Shown here in pieces: positions 56,903 to 64,000 of a stretch of 64,000 nt of DNA. The notes under the pieces are model-generated. The model ran no database searches. It had not been told where the DNA came from and saw nothing but the letters and a program-made list of their open reading frames with translations. The stretch's first letter is position 1; each line of letters starts with the position of its first letter. The translations under genes were made by a program, and so were the position numbers. Source of the stretch: Pseudisothecium myosuroides (lineage: Eukaryota; Streptophyta; Bryopsida; Hypnales; Lembophyllaceae); contig OX637293.1 of assembly GCA_951799445.1 (NCBI GenBank), forward strand, positions 25,234,001-25,298,000, given 5' to 3'.

Positions 56903-57287
56903 CATTAGAAAAAAACCCAGCCCTCCGGAGGGCTGCTCCGAAGTGACAAGCCAAGCTATTAAAATGCTTGGCCTGTCACTCTAGAATTGTCCTGCGGTGA
57001 GCAGTTAGCCAAGTTGAGTGCTCGCCGAAACAGTCAAAAATTGCTATTTTTTTTTATTTTTTATTTTTATTTTTAAATAATTTTTTAAGATTAAAAAAAA
57101 ATTTAAAAAAATTTAAAAAAATTTAAAAAAATTACTCGTAAATTTTGGTTCCTACGCCATTGTTGCTACAGTTTCTGCTGCGCGGAAATAGGGGAAAGAC
57201 TAATTTTTTTGCCAAAAAAAAGTAAATTTTAAGGTCCCTCGGAGGGTTGCTCTACAGCCCTCTAGAAGCCCCAGATTTTCGCTAATG
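56903..57287. mobile_element. CATTAG-family TIR element, GGAGGGCTG subtype
   Basis: It starts CATTAGAAAAAAACCCAGCC and ends CCCAGATTTTCGCTAATG. CCCTCCGGAGGGCTGCTCC near the left is mirrored by CGGAGGGTTGCTC at the right. The middle has (AAATTTAAAA)n runs. It shares the GTGAGCAGT and CGAAACAGT words with the 2.4 kb copy. Confidence 0.65.
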
Positions 57288-58035
57288 AGCAAGCTGCCTT
57301 AGAGGTGATCTAGAAAGGAATCTCTACTTTCTAGGGTACAGAAGAAGCTTCAACTTCCGGCGGCCTTCACCATGTTTGGCACTTGGGACTGTTGGGGCAT
57401 ATGCACTTCTATTGATAGAAATTTCAAATTCTAATTACCAAAAAATAAAAAATTAGAGTTATATTTGGCAAGGCAATCATATTACACTATTGAAGATGCC
57501 TTTACATATTTTACAACCACCTTAACTTATTATAACGATTTTTTTTCACAAATAAAAGAATTTTATTGGAAAACAATGTTTTTTTTATATACTATATTTG
57601 CCAGATGATTACAACCAAAAGATATTGGCTAAATTTTTTGTGAAGGTAAAATTTTCATTTTAGAGGGTCAAAATGGCCTGATTATTGTTTATTTTTAAGA
57701 CCAATAGCCAAATTTTATCTAGGTATCACCAAGTATCACATAAATATTGAGAGCATGGCCACCTTTATGTGTTAGGGATCTAACACTCTACAAATGTGGA
57801 TGAAAAGTGTTACGGACCCCTCACAATATTCTCTTTACTATCAATTCTAGCATGTGAAGGAATGGCCCTTGAAGTCACTCTTCATCTTAAGTTTAGTTGC
57901 TTTATCCTTTATTCTACTTGATCAATGGTCACTCCACTATTTACGAGTTTTGTTTGGTGAGGAAGGGTGTTGAACATGGGAATTGAGGGCTCTTCAAAAT
58001 TAGACGGAAAATTTGAGCGTGCCAAGTTTGGCCAG
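57288..58035. other. Intergenic DNA, no gene seen
   Basis: Nothing recognised. Confidence 0.35.
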
Positions 58036-58038
58036 TAA

Positions 58039-58479
58039 GAGCATCGCCACAGCTGCGCGCGAAGTGGCGCAGACCCGGTGAGTGGCCGTGCTTGGCCACA
58101 AGTTGTGCCCCACGGCACACACTGTGAGGGTCAATAAGTGGCCAGGCACGGCCAAATTTGATGAACACCCGGTCAAATCGTGTCTCTTGCCCGCGCCTCA
58201 CTATGTAGTTTTCGAGGCGTGTTAATGCAAAAAGGTAAGGAGAAAAAGCTTTCTTTATTCCCGATGTAATGACGAGGTGCTATATTGGGACTCCGTGCTC
58301 CAATCCCAAGTTTACCAATGTAGTTATGACGTCTTGGACCCCGTGCGTAAGGGCCTTGCCGAGTGCCAATCCCGTGCAGGCGTGGGGCAGAGCCCAAGTT
58401 CAGAATCTGGTTTCTGCAAAAACAGCACGTCAAACCACCTTCGGCGCCTCTCTTTGAGGCGCCAGGCGTGGGGATGCCC
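58039..58479. mobile_element. PIF/Harbinger-type (Tourist-like) MITE, GC-rich
   Basis: The left end is GAGCATCGCCACAGC. The right, reversed, is GGGCATCCCCACGC. TAA flanks both sides (58,036-58,038 and 58,480-58,482), the TWA target of PIF/Harbinger elements. 441 bases, much richer in GC than the neighbourhood. GGCGCCTC and GAGGCGCC form a hairpin near the right end. The overlapping short frames on both strands are not convincing genes. Confidence 0.7.
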
Positions 58480-59132
58480 TAAGTTTGAAGGGTGTGGATG
58501 CTTCTGAAGAAATAGCTGGCTACTTCTCCAAAATGATAAGAATAAGTTGTCACTGTTGCAAAAGAGAGACATTACGCACTCATTGCTGAAGTCGGCACCA
58601 TTGTCTGCATCTCCGGTTCAATAGAGAGTCATTTGAGGATCAGTATGTGGCCGTGACACTGTTGTGTCAGTACTGTACTGGTAAAGTGGAACAAATGGAT
58701 TTAGGAAGAAGATTTGATGCTCTCTACTCACTTTACATCCACCAGTGAATGCGAGCACCCTTCTTCCGGCGCTGGTTTTGATCGCGAATGGAGAAGATGC
58801 GATGCCAACTTCCCTCTTTGAAGGCTCACTTTTCGACCTTTACAAAATTCACTCATGTATTCTCCAAGCTATTCTCCTATAATCCTTGTTTTCTTGAGTC
58901 CACCAATGTGAAACGGGAACGTGTCTTCCAGTATTGAGGATTTGATTTGATTTGTTGAGTTGTAATTTTAGACAAGTTGAACTTTATAAATTGATTGCAG
59001 GATGGTCAATAGGGATAGAATTTGCTTCACCCACGTTGTTGACTTGCCACTGAAAATGGGGGGCGAAAGGCTGCCAGTGATGCAAGAACATTGATATGGA
59101 AACTTAAAAGCCTGCTGCAGTAGCGTACGTAA

Positions 59133-60529
59133 GAGCAGCTCCAATGCAGCCCGTCTACAGGCACGGGAACGTTGCAAACGGGGCTTTCACGAGCTTGTGC
59201 AAATAATCGCGCCCCAATGCAGCTGCTGCAACCAATGGATTTTCGAAGGGCTCTTCATACAAGAGCCCTTGCTCGGTATTTTGAGGAGATTTGTTGAGCA
59301 CGGAACAACACTCTGAAAACTGAGATTCACTCACACCTCACCCACATCGCGCTCAAAAGGTTGAAGATATCCACTAGAAACTTGAAAAAGAACTCTACTG
59401 CAGTGTTTGCTGGGCTTCATCCTATGGTTGCATTAGGGACGATGCATGTTGTGTCAGGCTGGCAAGAGGCTGGGCTTGCCCCCCGACTCTGCAAGCGCCC
59501 TATTCACGGCACAAGCCATCTGGTTGGGCATCTAGTGTTGGGCAGGCAGACCAACACCAGTGGTAGGACGGCTTGTACTGTGAAAGCAGTGCAAAGGGTG
59601 GTGTCGCGGTGGTAGGTGTGATGCCGTAGGAGACCACACCCGGGACTTGAAGTAAGAAGTTGTGAAGGCCCGGGGGTGAGTCAAAGTCACAGCGGACCCT
59701 TTAAAAATTCCATGTGACTATTTTGGAGATTCTGTAGGTTTTCCTGCAAGTTTCTCTTAGTTTTTATGTTTCCCTGTGTTCTAATGTCATCATGTAGGGA
59801 TCTTCAAAGAGTTTCTATGCAAAAGGAAATTGTGGGTTTTCTTTGCAAGGAATTTCATAAATTTCCCCCAAATCCCCCGTGTACAACCCAAATTGGTAAA
59901 CTTTGCAACACATTGACACATCTTACATTTCAATGTTGTTTCCACCTAATATTTGGTAGATTTTAGAAGATTCAAATTGTCCCATATCGATTGTCGAGGA
60001 TACCATGAGGTTGGACACATAAGACCTGTAAGTTGTCAATCTTTAGGACAATGAATTCAATTCTTAGAAATCTAACATCTTTACAGTTGGTACATTCTAG
60101 ATTATTGAATTTTACAAATTGAGTTGATTTTGAGGTGGGGACATCTTCAAATAACACTAAAAAATGCACAAATTTCCCCCTTAAAACTCCCTTAAAATTC
60201 CCTGTCTCACATTTCCCTGTGAGAGTGACATTCCCTGTGAACAACAATTTGTAACATTTCTTTGTTTCTTTGGAGGCGATTTAGAGTACAATGCCTGCAG
60301 GGAATTCAGAAAACGCTTCCTGTGAGTGAGTCTCCAAGAGTTGGACTAACCGGGTGGACTAATTGTATTTGTCTGCGGTTGTGAGTCCAGATTACTAACT
60401 TGTGGGAATTACTTGTGCAAGTTAGCAGGTAGCCGTACTAATTGAGGTGCGGGTTGTGGCGTGGTGACAGGACCACGTGACACGTGACATTTTCCAGTGC
60501 CACTCTTAGTCTTTGCATTGGGCTTGCTC
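59133..60529. mobile_element. PIF/Harbinger-type non-coding element, 1.4 kb
   Basis: The left end is GAGCAGCTCCAATGCAGCC. The right, reversed, is GAGCAAGCCCAATGCAAAG. TAA flanks both sides (59,130-59,132 and 60,530-60,532). The matching empty site in duplication copy 2 (near 62,489) supports the boundaries. No transposase. An 84-codon frame (59,361-59,615) has no known domain. CACGTGACACGTGACA near 60,474 contains two G-box-like words. Confidence 0.78.
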
Positions 60530-60825
60530 TAAGCCATCATTTTGAACTACAAATTCGATACAAATTTGAACTACAAATTGAATACCAAGAATACAGCAGG
60601 CAAGTGATTTGATGGTCAGAATGATTCCTTATTTTGGCAGAACTTGCCTATATTGCATACTTTTCCAGACGGCCCTCTAGAACCCCAGATCTATGTCGAT
60701 CGTAGATTTTAGAGCTGTGCATTTGAATGATGTCACACTTGAATGAACTCGTTAGTTTTGGCTCAACGAAACACTCTCGTCATGACGTTGAGATGTTGAG
60801 CTGCATCTTCCATTGAACAGCATTA

Positions 60826-61119
60826 AGGTAGGGGGCTGTAAAAGCGACCCTTTATCCGCTGATTTGCATTTTGGGGGAAGCTAAACTCCTTAAAACAATT
60901 TTCAGTAAATTTTCGTGGTAAGAAAAATGGAATTAGCATCTAACTCAAGTCGTTTCATATTTTTTGGACTTTCATAAAATTAGTTATGAATTTTTGAAGT
61001 TGAAAACACAGTGGTTTCTAAAAGCGACCCCCTCCTGAAATGTACACTTCTGATACATGTTAGAGGCAAAATCTACCAGATCGCATTTAGAGACAGGTCA
61101 CTTTTACAGCCCCCTACCG
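60826..61119. mobile_element. TA-target TIR element, AGGTA family
   Basis: GGTAGGGGGCTGTAAAAG at the left is mirrored exactly at the right. TA flanks both sides. 294 bases. It is absent from duplication copy 2, where the site reads CAGCACCACACTGG against CAGCATTACACTGG after removing one TA, so the boundaries and target duplication are confirmed. The interior is the inverse of the 20.5 kb element. Confidence 0.82.
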
Positions 61120-61755
61120 TACACTGGTGGGATTCAATGGAGCTACGTGACAGAATTGGGGAGAAACAAAAACAATATCAGGGACGTCTACCTAGCTGAA
61201 GTGCTGGTGAAATGAGATAAGGCATTGCTGAAGTAGTCCATAATCAGATTTTGCCACACGTGTTAAGGAAAGCCATCATATTTTGTGTCACCAATTCAGA
61301 ACTTAGACTATTTGTGCCACGATGTCGTGCGGATTTCCACAGCTGGAAAATGTGCACCCCTGTTACATGGTGACACAAGTAGACGGAATCAACTGAATTG
61401 GTGGTAGGATGGCTTACCATTGACTTCATCAGAGAAGCAGGTTCAGATTTTTGGTATGAAGTACAAATCTTGTATGTGTGATATCAAGGGAATACACGAA
61501 TCCGCTGTGTTCATACACATTCTCTGTGGCCACCGTCTGCTGAAAATTAAAGCTCAAAAAGGAATACAACTGCAGTATTGATAAGAGAACAGTGTGGGAT
61601 CTTATTTTGAGTCTTGTTGGGATCCCTGCAACTGAGGTAATATGGAACTGCAGAATTCAAACTAGAGCTCAGTGCACTTCACATTGGTTAGCTTCTTGCT
61701 GTTCATAAAGTGCGTGAAGGTGTTTACATAGGTTTAAATTGATAGGCAAACCAAC

Positions 61756-62304
61756 TTGGAAATGGAGAAACATAGTTGGGAGTCAAGAGGCAACAATGCT
61801 AGCACGTAAGCACAGAGACATGAGCCTATGAGCCTTGTAAGTATGTAACTTTTATGAATCATAGTAATGGCAATCTACTCACGTGACAATGCGACTACGT
61901 GGCCAATCTCACATGGCAGTGAATGCCACATCGGCAACCACGTAAGAAGAGTAAGTTGACAAAGTTCCAACCTTGTTGTTGAGAAACAACCCCATTGTCC
62001 TTTATGACTACATTTTCAAGAACAACTTGTCCCCAACTGGTCCAAATTTGCACATATCACAAATGTCCCATTCAACTAAAAAAATAGTTGTTCTTGTAGT
62101 CAAAAAACCTTCATTTTCTTCTAGTGTTTTCTAGTTGGCAATACACAAAGTAGAGGTAATGGACACATATTTTGATCACATTTTCTTTCCGTAATTTTTG
62201 GAAAAAGATATTAATTTTTCTAGAGAACTTTGGTGGGGATTCTAAGTATATCTATCTTGGGGTTCCCTTCCACCCACGCTCTTTGATATATTATATTATA
62301 TATT
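61756..62304. other. Spacer between the duplicated segments
   Basis: AT-rich in its second half, with CACGTAAG/CACGTGAC words at 61,800-61,960. No gene is recognised. A possible decayed TIR element cannot be delimited. Confidence 0.35.
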
Positions 62305-63990
62305 GGATCTGATTTTGTAATTTTAGACAAAATTGAACTTTACGAGTTGATTGCAAGATGCTGAATTGGGATAGAATTTGCTTTACCCACGTCGCTGCCT
62401 TGCCATAGAAAATGGGGGGCGAAAGGTTGTAATGATGCAGGAACTTTGATATGGAAGCTTAAAAAGCCTACTGCAGTAGTGTACATAGGCATCATTTTGA
62501 ACTAGAAATTTGATACCAAGAATGCAGCAAGTGCTTGGATGTTCAGATTTGTTAGTTTGGCAAAACTTGTGTATGTATTTGTCCATGTGTTTCAAGAAAA
62601 AAAGAAAAAAGAAAACTTGTGTATGTTGTATAAGGTCTTTTCCAGAAGGCCTTCAGGAACCCCAGATCTATGCTCATCGTAGATTTTACAGACTGTGCTC
62701 TTGAATGTCACAAATTCTCAAGACTTTGCTCATGAGGTTGAGATGCTGGAATGGATCATCCATGGCTCCCGCAGCAAAAGCAGCACCACACTGGTGGGAT
62801 TCAATGGAGCAAGAGTTAACATACCAATACATGACAGAATTGAGGACCAAACAATTTCGGGTACTTTTACATCTAGAGCAAGCTTCCATGTTGTGTCCGA
62901 ATCAGAAAGAATTTTCAAGTTTCATAGAGTCGATGTTGCTTTCATCACGTTTCATGATTGCTTTCAGTTCCGTGTGAGTATGGAGCCACTACACTATAGG
63001 GATAGGTTTACCTTATTGTCAAACCATAAAGTTCAAATCCAAAGTTAAAAACAGTTTTCCAAAGGTCGAGAAGAAGAGAACTTGTCTCCCTGCTTTTCAC
63101 GAGACTCCCCTGAATTTTTTTTACCAGACATCAATTCCGATTGTCCTCTTGCAAGTATTGCACACTTCTATGTAGAATTCCAAATATTTTTCTTTCCTTT
63201 TATGCAAGGTTTGGCCAATTCTAGGTGCATGGAAGTCTTCCCTATATGGTATAAGTGCTAGGGAAATCAAAGAAAGGCACAACTGAGGCAGAAGTTATGA
63301 AAATGTATAAGGTAGGAGGTCCATAAACTGATCCTTTTAGCCTATCTAATTCATCAATGACAATAATAGATATTTCAAGGAACATGTCACTCATTTAGAA
63401 CAAGATTGGTGTATGGACCTCCTACTTATCCACTGCAAGAATGGCATGGCACCAAAACCAGTGATCTTGTGCACAAATGTGGTGAGCTGATCACATAATC
63501 CAAAATCCTGACACTTGAATAGTGAAGCCTCTGCTCACCGTATGGCAAAATCCAAGGACAAAAGGAACACTACAATGTGCTCTACACTGTAGTGTTCCTT
63601 TCGTCTCTGCAGATGCCTTGTACCAACGGGTAGTCCCGGGTACTGAACCGGGACATTTCAGCAAAGAAGCATGTTTGGATTTCTTGTATGAAGTGCAAAT
63701 CTCATTTTGTGGGATATGAAGGGAATATACAAATCCTCTGTGTAATTCTTACACATTTTCTGCAGTCAAAGTCTGCTGGAAAAGCTAAAAAGAAACACAA
63801 CTGCAATTGATAAGAGAACAACAATCTTGTTATCGTTTTGTTGGGATCCCTGCATCAGAGGTAATCGAGTACACAAGTGCAGAAGTGGGTGCATCATGAA
63901 AAGAAAGTTTAGTGCACTTCGCATTGGATCATCAAGTGAGTGAAGGTGTTCGCAGAGTGATTGAATTTAATAGGCAACTTGCAAGTGCTT
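62305..63990 (+). repeat. Segmental duplication, copy 2
   Basis: Copy of 58,945-61,755 without its two transposons. It keeps the empty target sites of both. It has extra sequence of its own at about 63,050-63,650. The 117-codon frame at 62,695-63,048 is not conserved in copy 1, so I do not call a gene. It may run past the window's end. Confidence 0.72.
63561..63601. repeat. Perfect 14-base-arm hairpin
   Basis: AAAGGAACACTACA and its exact complement flank a 13-base loop. It lies in the part of copy 2 not matched in copy 1. No T-run follows at once, so it is unlikely to be a terminator; it may be the core of a tiny MITE. Confidence 0.5.
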
Positions 63991-64000
63991 ATATCCATAG

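Larger units (their letters stand above)
58945..61755 (+). repeat. Segmental duplication, copy 1
   Basis: Its parts match copy 2 (62,310-63,990) in the same order: 58,945-59,130 with 62,305-62,490; 60,535-60,825 with 62,492-62,760; 61,120-61,200 with 62,790 onward; 61,430-61,755 with 63,660-63,990. Two transposons (59,133-60,529 and 60,826-61,119) are present only here. No conserved protein is seen across the two copies. A GAGGTAAT word shared near both 3' ends might be an old splice donor. The source gene, if any, is unknown. Confidence 0.75.

Noticed and set aside
62695..63048. 117-codon frame in duplication copy 2 as a gene
   Set aside because: The frame is not maintained in the homologous part of copy 1, and the product matches no family I know.
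63630..63655. Possible tRNA-like stem-loop near GTCCCGGGTACTGAACCGGGAC
   Set aside because: Only one stem forms; no cloverleaf can be folded from the surrounding bases.

Overview
This window looks like AT-rich nuclear DNA of a land plant, most likely a non-seed plant (bryophyte, lycophyte or fern grade) with a fairly large, transposon-rich genome. The evidence is one clear plant-type carotenoid cleavage dioxygenase (9-cis-epoxycarotenoid dioxygenase, NCED) with no intron in its coding region, surrounded by non-coding DNA crowded with short terminal-inverted-repeat (TIR) DNA transposons. The lineage call is an inference and is weak. I see no rRNA, tRNA, CRISPR array, bacterial operon or organelle insertion, and no gag-pol retroelement reading frame.

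Layout. 0.5-5.6 kb is a nest of small DNA transposons (Stowaway-like, pogo-like and TTAA-target elements, and a family that seems to leave no target duplication), with a GC-richer unique block of unknown nature at 2.8-4.1 kb. 5.6-23.6 kb is mostly old AT-rich DNA with scattered element remnants, a tandem repeat at 11.7-12.25 kb and a 312-base MITE at 12.3 kb. 23.67-25.97 kb is a complete pogo/Tc1-mariner-like transposon, coding on the minus strand with one frameshift; the 12.3 kb MITE is its internally deleted derivative. 26-31.3 kb holds GC-richer unique DNA and further repeats. 32.08-35.4 kb is the only confident host gene, NCED, with a TATA box, a long leader containing upstream ORFs (one encoding a signal-peptide-like protein) and a probable leader intron. 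36.7-53 kb is dominated by the TTAA-target family, with a clear nested insertion at 47.3-49.2 kb. 52.57-53.96 kb is a large foldback element. 54.4-58.5 kb carries more MITEs. 58.95-64.0 kb is a tandem segmental duplication whose first copy carries two later transposon insertions with matching empty sites in the second copy.

How the parts relate. NCED cleaves 9-cis-epoxycarotenoids in plastids, the committed step of abscisic acid synthesis. The rest is mainly a record of transposition. Because many elements sit inside other repeats, the sequence itself supplies empty sites, which lets target duplications be read directly: TTAA for the CCCCTAAAGG family, TA for three or more Tc1/mariner-type families, TAA for PIF/Harbinger-type elements, and apparently none for the CATTAG family. 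Repeat boundaries were read by eye and could move by a few bases.
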